Of a stretch of 64,000 nucleotides of DNA, positions 22,924-35,235 are shown piece by piece. Below the pieces are notes generated by a model. It saw only the letters and a list, made by a program, of their open reading frames with translations. It was not told where the DNA came from and did no database searches. The translations under genes and the position numbers were made by a program. This stretch comes from Glandiceps talaboti (taxonomy: Eukaryota; Hemichordata; Enteropneusta; Spengelidae): assembly GCF_964340395.1 (NCBI RefSeq), contig NC_135551.1:1548001-1612000 (forward strand). The letters run 5' to 3'. Each line of letters starts with the position of its first letter. Within the stretch, counting starts at the first letter, position 1.

Positions 22924-23150
22924 CCACACAACGAATATTAAACTTGTGCGTGGGCGATCGGGATGTGTTTTTGTTGTGTCTGTTCTCTTTGGCAGATGAT
23001 GTAATGAATTAGCCATGACATTGGCAATATACAAAGCCAGATATTTTAGGGGTGCATACTTTTAACTTCGGGGGAGGGGGATTCTCCTTCCGAGCGCTGT
23101 ATTTTTTGGTGACCCCCTGCACCAAATTCAATATAATACTATAATTTAAT

Positions 23151-23796
23151 AGAGAGTTTCGGCTGCACGTTCAACGTGTACGCGAACGCGCAACTCACTC
23201 ACGTTCACGTTCACGTTCGCGTATCAGCTGTGACCTAATTTTGCCTCGGCTAGCCGTTTACGTATATCAATAATAGATTACATGGTTAGCCTAAATATCA
23301 CATTAATGTTATATGACATAAATAGTGCAATGACAATAACCGTATGGCTCGACATTATGACAAGACAAATAATTAAGCAGATATATTTACGTGAATAATC
23401 TCGTATGTTCACAATAACATCACCCTGTAGTATCTTGAAGATTGCAGCGACATGTGACAGTCATCATCGTACATCGTGATTTCTGTGCAAAATCAGTTAC
23501 GTGAAGGCAGCCACAGATTCAAGGCTGCATTTTAAATATTTTATCAAGGAAAACAAAATTACTGAGGTGTATTATGTTGTAAAGGGTCAACCTTGCTAAA
23601 AGCATCAACATTTTTGATAATATTAGTGATTATTTTACAAAAAATTTTAAAAGAAATTTCACGTTGTTTAGTTACGTGTAAACGCCCGCGAAACTTGTCA
23701 GTACGCAGAGAAGTAGGTCAAAATTGCGACGCAGTAGAACAAAATCTCCTACGTCACACGTGCGCGTACACGTTGAACGTGTTGCCGAAACTCTCT
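23151..23796. mobile_element. 646-bp non-autonomous DNA transposon with 34-bp terminal inverted repeats
   Basis: Left end AGAGAGTTTCGGC then CACGTTCAACGTGTACGCG. The right end is the complement with only two mismatches in 34 bases, ending CCGAAACTCTCT. AAT flanks both sides (23,148-23,150; 23,797-23,799), a possible 3-bp duplication in an AT-rich flank. CpG content is high near the ends, including repeated ACGTTC motifs on the left. No transposase is encoded. Confidence 0.75.
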
Positions 23797-23799
23797 AAT

Positions 23800-26700
23800 A
23801 TAATAAGTAGTCCCGCCCCCAGATTTCTTGGTTTTTTGTATGATCCCCTACCCCCTAAAAGCACCACTTAAAGTGCCGTAGTAATTAACTTTTCACTCAA
23901 AACAAATACACAATTCAACTTTGATTCATTCAATATAAAATATACAATATGAGAAGGATAGTTATGCTGTAAAGAACTGTTATTTATTATATATGCAAAA
24001 GCAATCGGACAGTAAGGGAGGTATCTTTGCAGTTATTATGTGTAATTACCAACATACCCGTTCAAAATACATTCTCACTGCAGAGAAAAGGATGTTCAAA
24101 TCTGATTTGGTTCTAAGTAATATTTGTATTCATGTCTAACTATAATATAAGTCTAGATACACTGTTTGGAAGCGTTGGTATGCTTCACAGTTTGCATTGA
24201 TTTGTTAAAAGTGAAAGCATTCCATGGCAGATGTACCTCAATGGCATGGTTGTGTATTTGTATTTGCATGGAACTACAACTCAGCAGTGAGCTAGCTGTT
24301 TCAAAAAAAACCCTACAATTATCAGACAATATGTAGTGTTCACATTGATTGGTTTTTACATATTCATACCAATCTATACTTCATGTATCAATTTCATGTG
24401 TCCAACTGCAAAGAAAAGGTTATTGACTCAAGATGGTGAGCACTTTTGAATGCTTTGCTTAGAGTTGGTCGAAAATATTGTGCAGTGTAATGTCGGAAAC
24501 CATTCATGCCTCAAAAAGGACAAAGACCACCGAGGGCGCTTTCTAGCGTCTCTGTACTCAATGACTGTTCACAGGGCACTCAGGCTTAGTTAGTTACATT
24601 TACGAAAACAAACAAACAAACAATAAATAAATAAATAAATAAATAAACAAACAAACAAACAAACCAGCAAACAATAACTAAATAAATAAATACTGACAAG
24701 TATCAACAAGGTTGAGAGTAATTGTAAAGTGTATAAATCATTATCAACTACAAGAATTACTATATGATTTGCTGTATGCTATAAATGGTCACAATTTGTG
24801 GCCATTTCGCATATAGTGAGTTAAGTTCCCAACACAAATGTTCCCATATTGAAAGTGATTACTGAATGAACAAATAACGATGCAAATGTTAAATGAAAGT
24901 AAAAGTGACTATTGCATATTTTTCTATGTTTTACTATGCCGCAATATCTGTCCAAACGTTTTGGTGGACAAAAACTTTGTGTATATTTTGCTTGTCATTG
25001 AACAAAATATATTTACTTTGTGTGTATGGGGGAGGGGTTTAAATAGTCGAGCAAAATTTATCAGTGCATGCCCCAAATTTGCAGTACATACATAATTAGT
25101 TCAGAAATGAAATATGGAATGAAATATGATATCAGGATGGTTTTTAAAAATTATGAATCCATAGGATTGAAATTTGATGAATAAGGTCTGTAATCTGTAA
25201 AGGACATTTGATTTTCAGAAATTGCACGATACCTCAAGCTCGATATTGAGAACGCAACATGTTGTTGTCGTTGTCGTTGTTGTTGTTGTTGTTGTTGTTT
25301 TGGGGAGATCTCCATTGCCAATGAACAAAATCTATCACAAGTTACTACTGAACAGCCAAATATTTCCTCGTTCCTTAGGTCTCTACTGTAAATTTAAATT
25401 ACAATTGCAACCTGAAAAGTATTTTAATTACCTGAATTATAGACAAAAAGTTTGTTTAGCAGCTTTTCGCTACTCGACTCACAAATTGAACATTGAGGTA
25501 GGCCGCCACCTTCAACTACATACTTCTCGGATATTTTGTTTGTATTATAAAACAAATTAACAATATAGTTGTTGTCGAAAATGAGTATCATTTTTTATTT
25601 ATCTGTCCGTTTTATGTTGAACTTAGAATACCTTTTTTACCAGCACAATGGAGAATAAATGCAAGCGATTACAGTCCAGTCCGTTTATTATCATCCTAGG
25701 ATCAGACCACAATTAAAAAGCTGTCTGTATATCTTATTAAAGCTTTTAAGTTCGAGAAACAGTAGATACATAAGATGTTTCTGTGGTGTTTATTCCTACA
25801 AATATTATTATTTTCCGTTCTTCTGTGTATGTAAATTTCCTATTTCTCTTACAGTTATTATGGATAATTGATTTGTACGATGGCTGAGGCCTTGTACTGG
25901 ATTTCAGTAAACCTTAAACCAAACCTGTTCTTTCATTTTCCTATTTTGAAAAATGAATAATTACAACATGACCTCAAAAAGGATTTCTCTGTTCTCAGAT
26001 TACAATTCATATCATTATTGAAAGTACAAGACAGGGAAAATGATCCGAATCACTCTTATTCACATATACCACTACACTTGTCTCTTTATTGCAATACAAG
26101 TATATTTTCATTGAAGACCACTTCCCATCTCCCATTTAGGATATAGATAGAGTCATCCCGATACACATCATACCATGTGAATGTAATAATACATTTTCAT
26201 GTAGCCACGTTTCCTGTACACAAATTATATCAAAGTTTTAAACATAATCGAACAATGACTTGTAACAAAGTTTAGTGTATAAACCATGCATATTCCATGA
26301 AATAAAACGAATTTCCTTTCTATTCGCACAATCACTTAGGCCTTGGCCATCCCATCGATTCGTCTTACAACAGAATCTGAACTTTCATAAACACACATTT
26401 CCTATCTTCCTCCATAACTTACTAAGGTGTTTTTGGTAATAATATAATTAAGTTTATCCTGGATACCAATGCATGTATCGCCTGGTAGCATTCCTCCATG
26501 GCCCAGCTTTGCTGCCTTCTCTAGTCACAACTATTGACGCTGTTTGACTTGAAAGTCTAGGTCCAGAAAGAAAGAAAGAAAAAACTTTTGCAAATGATGA
26601 CAAACACCTTACAGAAACTTACCGATGAAAGTAACACTTCTAAACACCCCCACAACAAGACACTTTGCTATGTCAATAGCACAACTGAAGCTATGCTGGA

Positions 26701-26925
26701 AAGGTGACTGCAAGTTTTGTTGGTTAGTTGGTTGATTAATATATGGGGCAAAATTCATACTAAGGAATTCAGCTTGGATACTAGGGTTACAATGGTATTT
26801 TTCTAGATGAAATCTGGAATTATACCATTCAAGAATTCATACACTTTCACACAAATGTAACCCTCTTCAACTCGAATGAATTCTATTTTCAAACACAACA
26901 ATCATTATGAAACATGAAAATGAGT
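23800..26925. other. Gene-free stretch
   Basis: Mostly unique AT-rich DNA. Contains a partial relative of the palindromic MITE with CAAA/AAAT tracts (about 24,575-24,690) and a (GTT)n run at 25,258-25,300. No convincing exon was seen. Confidence 0.5.
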
Positions 26926-26929
26926 ACTC

Positions 26930-27425
26930 TGGTGCGTTTTCTATCGTCGCAGGTGACTTTCATTATTCTAACCATACCCAAGTATTACCAACATGTGGAT
27001 TGTGCGACCCGCCAGGATAAAATCCTAGACCACTGTTAAATGACCATCAAGGGAGCTTATCGGTCACTAATGCGAGCCTCTCTCGGTAACTCAGATCACA
27101 ATATGATACATCTGGTTCCAGCATATAGACAGCAACTTAAACGCGAGAAGCCTACAAAGCGCCTTGTCCCGTAATGGACTGAACAGGCTATTCAGCGGCT
27201 CCAGGGCTGCTTTGCATACGGACTGGGATTTGTGTATTGATAGTTCACCTGACCTGCACAGAAGTCACAATGAACTATATCAAGTTTTGTGAGGAGCTTT
27301 GTATTCCAAGAAAGCTCATGACGCCATATGCTAATGACAAACCTTCGTTTGATCGAACAGTTTAGAACTTCGCGCAAGAGATAATGCATTTAAAAGTTGG
27401 CAATGTGAAATCAAGAAATGGAACA
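26930..27425 (+). pseudogene. LINE (CR1/L2/Rex-like) endonuclease-linker fragment, inactive
   Basis: Translation in shifting frames gives blocks typical of non-LTR retrotransposon ORF2: VAGDFH (endonuclease GDFN motif), DKILDHC, SLGNSDHNMIHLVPAY (SDHN catalytic motif), TDWDL, and FCEELCIPRK..YANDKP, which in active LINEs leads into the reverse transcriptase. It carries stop codons (within the ILDHC stretch and after KRLVP) and at least two frameshifts. No reverse transcriptase follows, so it is a 5'- and 3'-truncated relic. Confidence 0.8.
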
Positions 27426-27960
27426 AATGTCACTTTGGTATGGCATTAAACACATTACAGTTTCATTAAGGGAATTAATTTTTCCTCTGCAGTATTCATT
27501 GATACTACATACTTATCATGCTTGGCCCATTTAGTCAAAGAGAGAGGCCTAGGGTCTGAGGCCTAAAAGTAAGAGAATTAATTTTGTTATTCTGTATTGA
27601 TCTTACCCCAATCCTGGTGAAATATACACAACATATTGGATGTACATGCATCCATTTTTTTTGTATTTCTTCACACATAGCAGTCAGTAACAGTCGATTA
27701 CTCTTGATAGTAACATTAAAAGTATGTGGTCACTGTCATGAACAGATAACCTTAACATGGCATTGTAGATGCACTCTATTTAAAATGTGGGGCAAGACTT
27801 GAGATGTCAAATTTAGTAACCAGCTATTATGACAACAGTAAATCAAACATTGACTATTATGAAGTTATTTCGGTGTACAGAGTGCTATAGTGCATGTATG
27901 TGCACAGTGCTGTAGAAGCTCAGTACTAGAAGTCAGTCACACCATTCGTTGTAAAACACA
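27426..27960. other. Gene-free stretch between the LINE relic and the candidate minus-strand exon
   Basis: Unique AT-rich sequence with nothing recognised. If the minus-strand exon at 27,968-28,093 is real, this would be its first intron. Confidence 0.4.
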
Positions 27961-27967
27961 ATCTTAC

Positions 27968-28093
27968 CTCCGGGAGATACTCATTCAGTCGCCTCTTCAC
28001 TCTTCCTTTTATAATCAACTGTTTATTGGCACAGGACACGGTGCCTTCATTGAGGTATGCCTGCAGCCAGCTTGTCGATGTCAATTTTGCCAT
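27968..28093 (-). CDS. Candidate first coding exon of an unrecognised gene
   Basis: On the minus strand an ATG at 28,093 opens exactly 42 codons (MAKLTSTSWLQAYLNEG... to NEYLPE) that end at a consensus donor GAG|GTAAGAT at 27,967. The sequence is not low complexity and reads like an ordinary soluble N-terminus. An alternative upstream ATG (AAAATGGCG, 28,103) in another frame reaches a stop after 18 codons. I do not recognise the protein and found no downstream exon on that strand. This is a splice-site-based guess. Confidence 0.22.
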
Positions 28094-28584
28094 TAGTCGC
28101 CATTTTGAATGTGTACTCGTGCACAGTCCATTTTTATCACACCTAGTAAACAACTAGGTATCATTTATTTAAAAGCATGGAAACTATTGTTTATAGTTTA
28201 TACGATATCTTCAGGAATATAATAACTAATAGTAAACTCATTATAATGTTAGTATGTAAGTGATAATTATTGGTCACAGCGGCTAAAGTTGTGACGAGCC
28301 TAGACCTCCCAAGCAGTTGAAAGTTATTCGTCTGCGGTGGCACGGGCAAAAATAAGACGTTTCACTGAGTACAAGTGCCTGGGTTGCTTCGAATCACGTG
28401 ACTATGACGCTACGCGTATAGAACACACGTAAGTACACGCATCTAAACCCCTCTAATCATGCTATTGCTAAGGACAAATAAAAACAGTTGTTGGGGTCCG
28501 GTTACCCAACCCAACCTAGTTTTTCACGCCGAGCCTAAACTTTCTTTTTTACGTATTTGAGAAAAATAATAATAAAATCGCGAA

Positions 28585-28850
28585 AATCGTGAAGTCTCGC
28601 AAGAAATAGTGAGTGCGGAAACTGACATCAACTTACGTTACAAAGACAATATAAAACTATTCTTCCAATCTGTACATCTGATAGGAAGAAATAAACAACA
28701 CAGAGACCATTTGGAAAACAATGGACAATCTGAACTAGACATTCACACATGAAAAAAATATATTATTATTAATAAAATAAAATAAAAAATCTACCTACCC
28801 ACCTATTTTAAAATTGAATATAACCGGAAGCACACATTTTTTACGCCTAA
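28585..28850 (+). repeat. Dispersed repeat D, copy 1
   Basis: Shares ordered phrases with 37,985-38,225: GAAATAGTG..TGCGGAAACT, ATCAACTTA, AAAGACAATATA, TGTACATCTGAT.GGAAGAAAT, AACACAGAGACCAT, and CTACC.ACCTATT. Gaps of a few bases separate them. The repeat type is unknown. Confidence 0.7.
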
Positions 28851-28967
28851 TCACTCCCCTGAGTAGCGCGTGCAAACCCTTCAGCGCGTACACAATACAT
28901 GGCAATGTATGGAGATACACGCAGTGCATCTATCTTGGACCGGCAACAGGTCTATGAACACCGCCAC

Positions 28968-29030
28968 CCTTTGGCATAGTTGTTGCAGCTCATCAGTAGT
29001 CAGGAGGTCCTGGGTTCGAATCCCACTATA
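28968..29030 (+). repeat. tRNA-like SINE head or tRNA relic
   Basis: A-box-like TGGCATAGTTG at 28,972-28,982 and a consensus B box GGTTCGAATCC at 29,013-29,023. The B box sits in a plausible T arm (CCTGGGTTCGAATCCCACTA), but no acceptor stem pairs convincingly, so a SINE is preferred over a working tRNA. Confidence 0.5.
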
Positions 29031-29645
29031 GACAGAGAATGTTTCTATACTACGATCCCACCACATTGATAGTTCTTAAAGGCATTTGTTGCACTGTGAG
29101 TTTATGTTTCTATGAAACCAATGCCTGTGTTTGGATCTAATTGGCTAAGCTGAAGACAAGAACTCCGCAGACTAGATGAGCACACAATTGACAACCTCAG
29201 GACCGAAGTCAACATCTCCACTCCACCACATTATCCCCAATATCTTGCCACGCTGGTCCTCCTTTACTACAGTGAGACCCATTCCTCTGCTCACACCACA
29301 ACTGACACTCAATTCTCTGCATTTCACTGATATGTAATGATAGTACTTTACAATGGTGGCAGTGGTGGGATGTGGTAGCAGTAGGACTTGAAACTGGTGG
29401 CAGCAGTGGGATCATGCCGAAATCACAAAATAATGCAAATTTAATCTTAAAAATGAGTCAAAATAAATATGACCCTTCCCTAATTCCCTTTGTCTAAAAT
29501 ATGGCCCTTACTGAGGACCGATTTGTAAACAGTGACCCACCCCTAGTTTGTGGCCTTAAGTTCGGACAAAGAGTTCCAAACACGGGCATTAATTAATGCA
29601 GTGCCTTTACACATATTTGAAGATGATTACTCTAATTTGCCAGAC
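29031..29645. other. Gene-free stretch
   Basis: Unique sequence; no exon or repeat is recognised. Confidence 0.5.
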
Positions 29646-29647
29646 AA

Positions 29648-30468
29648 TGAAAAACTTAAGTATTTGGTGTCAAGAAAAGTGAGAAACTAAAGTACTTGGT
29701 GTCAAGAAAAGTGAGAAACTAAAGTATTTCGTGTCAAGAAAAGTGAGAAACTAAAGTACTTGGTGTCAAGAAAAGTGAGAAACTAAAGTACTTGGTGTTA
29801 AGAAAAGTGAGAAACTAAAGTATTTCGTGTCAGGAAAAGTGAGAAACTAAAGTACTTGGTGTCAAGAAAAGTGAGAAACTAAAGTACTTGGTGTTAAGAA
29901 AAGTGAGAAACTAAAGTACTTGGTGTCAAGAAAAGTGAGAAACTAAAGTACTTGGTGTTAAGAAAAGTGAGAAACTAAAGTACTTGGTGTCAAGAAAAGT
30001 GAGAAACTAATAAAGTATTTGGTGTCAAGAAAAGTGAGAAACTAAAGTACTTGGTGTCAAGAAAAGTGAGAAACTAAAGTACTTGGTGTTAAGAAAAGTG
30101 AGAAACTAAAGTATTTCGTGTCAGGAAAAGTGAGAAACTAAAGTACTTGGTGTCAAGAAAAGTGAGAAACTAAAGTACTTGGTGTTAAGAAAAGTGAGAA
30201 ACTAAAGTACTTGGTGTCAAGAAAAGTGAGAAACTAAAGTACTTGGTGTTAAGAAAAGTGAGAAACTAAAGTACTTGGTGTCAAGAAAAGTGAGAAACTA
30301 AAGAACTTGGTGTTAAGAAAAGTGAGAAACTAAAGTACTTGGTGTTAAGAAAAGTGAGAAACTAAAGTACTTGGTGTTAAGAAAAGTGAGAAACTAAAGT
30401 ATTTGGTGTCAAGAAAAGTGAGAAACTAAAGTACAATGTACTTGGTGTCAAGAAAAGTGGGAAATATG
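29648..30468. repeat. 32-bp minisatellite, about 25 copies
   Basis: Unit CTAAAGTACTTGGTG plus TCAAGAAAAGTGAGAAA. Variants TTTCGTG, TTAAGAAAAG and TCAGGAAAAG recur in the same order in several blocks, showing multi-unit duplications. Confidence 0.95.
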
Positions 30469-30704
30469 ACAAGGTTTAAGCATTTTTAAAGAGAAGGGAC
30501 AACCTGTACATTAGCAGATAGCATCTGTTTTTTGCCTTGTATATAATACTTTCTTCACGGTAATAAGCTCCTCACTCTGTTCTAGCTAAGTTTTATTCAC
30601 CAAGGTGACATATAAGGCTATTTGGCTGGGAGGTTGTGTATTGTAACCTTTTTAAAAAAAATAGATTTGTCATGCTTTACCTCATGTCACTATAATAAAC
30701 TATT
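30469..30704. other. Short unique spacer between two tandem arrays
   Basis: Nothing is recognised. Confidence 0.5.
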
Positions 30705-33700
30705 CTAAATGTCATGTCATGTCCGTCACCAACATGGATGATGACGGACATGACATAGTATTTAGCCAACATGGACATGACATGACATGTAGGCAAAACG
30801 GATGGTGACGGACACGACATGACATTTAGCCAATATGGATGGTGATGGACATGACATGACATTTAGCCAATATGGATGGGGATGGACATGACATGGCATT
30901 TAGGCAACACAAATGGTGACTGACTGACTGACTGACATGACATTTAGCCAACATGAATGGTGACAGACATGACATGAAATTTAGGCAATATGGATGGTGA
31001 CTGACATGACATGACATTTAGGCAACACAAATGGTGACTGACTGACATGACATTTAGCCAACATGAATGGTGACTGACATGACATGACATTTAGGCAATA
31101 CAGAAGGTGACTGACATGACATGGCATTTAGGCAATACGGAAGGTGACTGACATGACATGGCATTTAGGCAATACGGAAGGTGACTGACATGACATGACA
31201 TTTAGGCAATACGGAAGGTGACTGACTGACATGACATTTAGCCAACATGAATGGTGACAGACATGACATGACATTTAGGCAATACGGATGGTGACTGACT
31301 GACATGGCATTTAGGCAACACAAATGGTGACTGACTGACATGACATTTAGCCAACATGGATGGTGACAGACATGACATGACATTTAGCCAACATGAATGG
31401 TGACTGACATGACATTTAGGCAACACAAATGGTGACTGACTGACATGACATTTAGGCAATACGGAAGGTGACTGACATGACATGGCATTTAGGCAACTTG
31501 AATGGTGACTGACTGACATGACATTTAGCCAACATGAATGGTGACAGCCATGACATGACATTTAGGCAATACGGAAGGTGACTGACATGACATGACATTT
31601 AGGCAACTTGAATGGTGACTGACATGACATGACATTTAGGCAATACAAATGGTGACTGACTGACATGACATTTAGCCAACATGAATGGTGACAGCCATGA
31701 CATGACATTTAGGCAACATGAATGGTGACAGCCATGACATGACATTTAGGCAATACGGATGGTGACTGACATGGCATGGCATTTAGGCAACACAAATGGT
31801 GACTGACATGACATGACATTTAGCCAACATGAATGGTGACAGACAAGACATGACATTTAGGCAATACGGATGGCGACTGACATGACATGACATTTAAGCA
31901 ACACAAATGGCGATTGACTGACATGACATTTAGGCAACACAAATGGTGACTGACATGACATGACATTTAGGCAACACAAATGGTGACTGACATGATATGG
32001 CATTTAGGCAACGCAAATGGTGACTGAAATGACATGACATTTAAGCAACACAAATGGTGATTGACTGACATGACATTTAGGCAACACAAATGGTGACTGA
32101 CTGACATGACATTTAGGCAACACAAATGGTGACTGACACGACATGACATTTAGGCAATACAGATGGTGACTGACATGATATGACATTTAGGCAACACAAA
32201 TGGTGACTGACATGACATGGCATTTAGCCAACATGAATGGTGACTGACATGACATTTAGGCAACACAAATGGTGACTGACTGACATGACATTTAGGCAAT
32301 ACGGAAGGTGACTGACATGACATGGCATTTAGGCAACTTGAATGGTGACTGACTGACATGACATTTAGCCAACATGAATGGTGACAGCCATGACATGACA
32401 TTTAGGCAATACGGAAGGTGACTGACATGACATGACATTTAGGCAACTTGAATGGTGACTGACATGACATGACATTTAGGCAATACAAATGGTGACTGAC
32501 TGACATGACATTTAGCCAACATGAATGGTGACAGCCATGACATGACATTTAGGCAACATGAATGGTGACAGCCATGACATGACATTTAGGCAATACGGAT
32601 GGTGACTGACATGGCATGGCATTTAGGCAACACAAATGGTGACTGACATGACATGACATTTAGCCAACATGAATGGTGACAGACAAGACATGACATTTAG
32701 GCAATACGGATGGCGACTGACATGACATGACATTTAAGCAACACAAATGGCGATTGACTGACATGACATTTAGGCAACACAAATGGTGACTGACATGACA
32801 TGACATTTAGGCAACACAAATGGTGACTGACATGATATGGCATTTAGGCAACGCAAATGGTGACTGAAATGACATGACATTTAAGCAACACAAATGGTGA
32901 TTGACTGACATGACATTTAGGCAACACAAATGGTGACTGACTGACATGACATTTAGGCAACACAAATGGTGACTGACACGACATGACATTTAGGCAATAC
33001 AGATGGTGACTGACATGATATGACATTTAGGCAACACAAATGGTGACTGACATGACATGACATTTAGGCAATACAGATGGTGACAGACATGATATGGCAT
33101 TTAAGCAACACAAATGGTGACTGACATGACATGACATTTAGGCAATACAGATGGTGACAGACATGATATGGCATTTAGGCAACACAAATGGTGACTGACA
33201 TGACATGACATTTAGGCAATACAGATGGTGACAGACATGACATGGCATTTAGGCAACACAAATGGTGACTGACATGACATGACATTTAGGCAATACAGAT
33301 GGTGACTGACATGACATGACATTTAGCCAACATGAATGGTGACTGACATGACCATGACATGACATTTAGGCAATACGGATGGTGACTGGCATGACATGAC
33401 ATTTAGGCAATACGGGTGGTGACTGACATGACATGACATTTAGGCAATACGGAAGGTGACTGACATGACATGGCATTTAGGCAACACAAATGGTGACTGA
33501 CTGACATGACATTTAGCCAACATGAATGGTGACGGACATGACATGACATTTAGGCAATACAGATGGTGACTGACATGACATGACATTTAGCCAACATGAA
33601 TGGTGACAGACATAACCATGGCATGACATTTAGGCAATACAGATGGTGACTGACATGACATGGCATTTAGGCAACATGAATGGTGACTGACATAACCATG

Positions 33701-34067
33701 ACATGACATTTAGGCAATACGGATGGTGACTGGCATGACATGACATTTAGCCAACATGAATGGTGACAGACATAACCATGGCATGACATTTAGGCAATAC
33801 AGATGGTGACTGACATGACATGGCATTTAGGCAACATGAATGGTGACTGACATAACCATGACATGACATTTAGGCAATACGGATGGTGACTGGCATGACA
33901 TGACATTTAGCCAACATGAATGGTGACAGACATAACCATGGCATGACATTTAGGCAATACGGATGGTGACTGACTGACATGAAATTTAGCCAACATGAAT
34001 GGTGACAGACATAACATGACATTTAGGCAATACGGAAGGTGACTGACATGACATGACATTTAGCCAG
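30705..34067. repeat. 36/37-bp satellite, about 90 copies, with an 840-bp higher-order duplication
   Basis: The unit has the form AGGCAATACGGATGGTGACT followed by one or two GACT/GACATGACATG blocks and ACATTT. The first unit is inverted relative to the rest: GTCATGTCCGTCA and TGACGGACATGAC pair around 30,715-30,755. By line-by-line comparison 31,381-32,219 is identical to 32,221-33,059. A further roughly 180-bp block repeats between 33,600 and 33,960. Confidence 0.95.
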
Positions 34068-34091
34068 CCGTTTTTGAGAAAATGATGATAC

Positions 34092-34130
<39 letters not shown>

Positions 34131-34134
34131 CACA

Positions 34135-34186
<52 letters not shown>

Positions 34187-34240
34187 AACAGACAGACTTT
34201 TCATCCCCAATATATAACCTTCCTTATGGAAGGTAAAAAC
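34068..34240 (+). mobile_element. Hairpin-ended family E, 3' tail with (CAGA)n(CA)n
   Basis: CCGTTTTTGAGAAAATGATG, then CAGA and CA microsatellites, then ACTTTTCATCCCCAATATA and the hairpin ACCTTCCTTATGGAAGGT (7-bp perfect stem, 4-base loop). The same order recurs ending near 35,233 and 36,508. Confidence 0.75.
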
Positions 34241-35115
34241 CTAAGCCTGTTATAACTCAATTATTCATTCGCCTTCATCATTACTGCTCATTAGTAACAT
34301 ACAAAACCAAACAAAGATTGCATGTCTTACACAGGAAAATATATGGAGAATGAAAAAGGATGTTGCAATCTAAATAATATCTTACAAGATTCTTAAGTTT
34401 CCTGGGTGTCTTAAGAATTTTCCTTGATATGTTTGTTTTACATTACGAATGCCTTCCGTAAGGGGGTAGTCTTGCAATTTCATGATTTATGCAAGAAATT
34501 TAGCTATACATCTGTGATTTTTTCAAGTCCCAGTGAAAGTTAGTTGTCAAAAATGTTGTTCAAATGCCCACTTCCTATTCTCAACACAGGAAAGCTAGCC
34601 ATCCTCGACTTCACTCGACTTTCGTAATCCCCTACATGCCCAGGGTATGTACACCCGTTTCCACGGCAAATGATAACAAAATTCAAACCCGCATAACATT
34701 GCTATTACGCACCAGAAAGTTTACATACTTCATGATAAGCATCGTAACAGTTTAACAAATTTAATAAAGTGAAGTGATATGGTATTATTGCCCTACTTTG
34801 TCCCTGGGTAAAGTGTATACATTCTTGTTTCGACCTAGATTGACTGACGCACCATCTGCTCCAAATCCTATAAGTTTCTGCTTCCAACTTTCATCAACTT
34901 TCTCACATATAGTTTTTGTCGCTCTAACACAAACATTGGCATGTGTGTGTTAAACTTCCTTCTGTCCCACTAAATTCACCTTAAGTTTACAAGTTGGTTT
35001 GTCTATTCGTCACATGTAGACTATTTCAAACTCCTGCATAGCTCTATCAGTGTCATCGTCAATCAAAATAGAAATATATTTAGCTTCGTTGCTGATTCGT
35101 CCAGCAATTGTTCCA
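34241..35115. other. Mostly unique sequence, possible body of a family E element
   Basis: GCCTTCCGTAAGGGGG near 34,449 resembles the hairpin CCTTCCTTACGGAAGG that closes the copy at 35,233, so an element may span 34,449-35,235. No exon is recognised. Confidence 0.35.
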
Positions 35116-35122
35116 ATCATCT

Positions 35123-35196
<74 letters not shown>

Positions 35197-35235
35197 TTTC
35201 ACCCCTAATATATAACCTTCCTTACGGAAGGTAAA
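35116..35235 (+). mobile_element. Hairpin-ended family E tail with (AC)n
   Basis: A long CA run (about 35,126-35,192), then CACTTTTCACCCCTAATATA and the hairpin ACCTTCCTTACGGAAGGT. Confidence 0.75.

Noticed and set aside
23593-23871. 92-codon frame across the right end of the 646-bp element
   Set aside because: It runs through the terminal inverted repeat, has no recognisable domain, and is probably chance.
31165-33026. Cys/His-rich frames (repeats of CHVSQSPFVLPK) resembling zinc-binding repeats
   Set aside because: They are antisense translations of the 37-bp satellite, are short, and are broken wherever the unit length changes.
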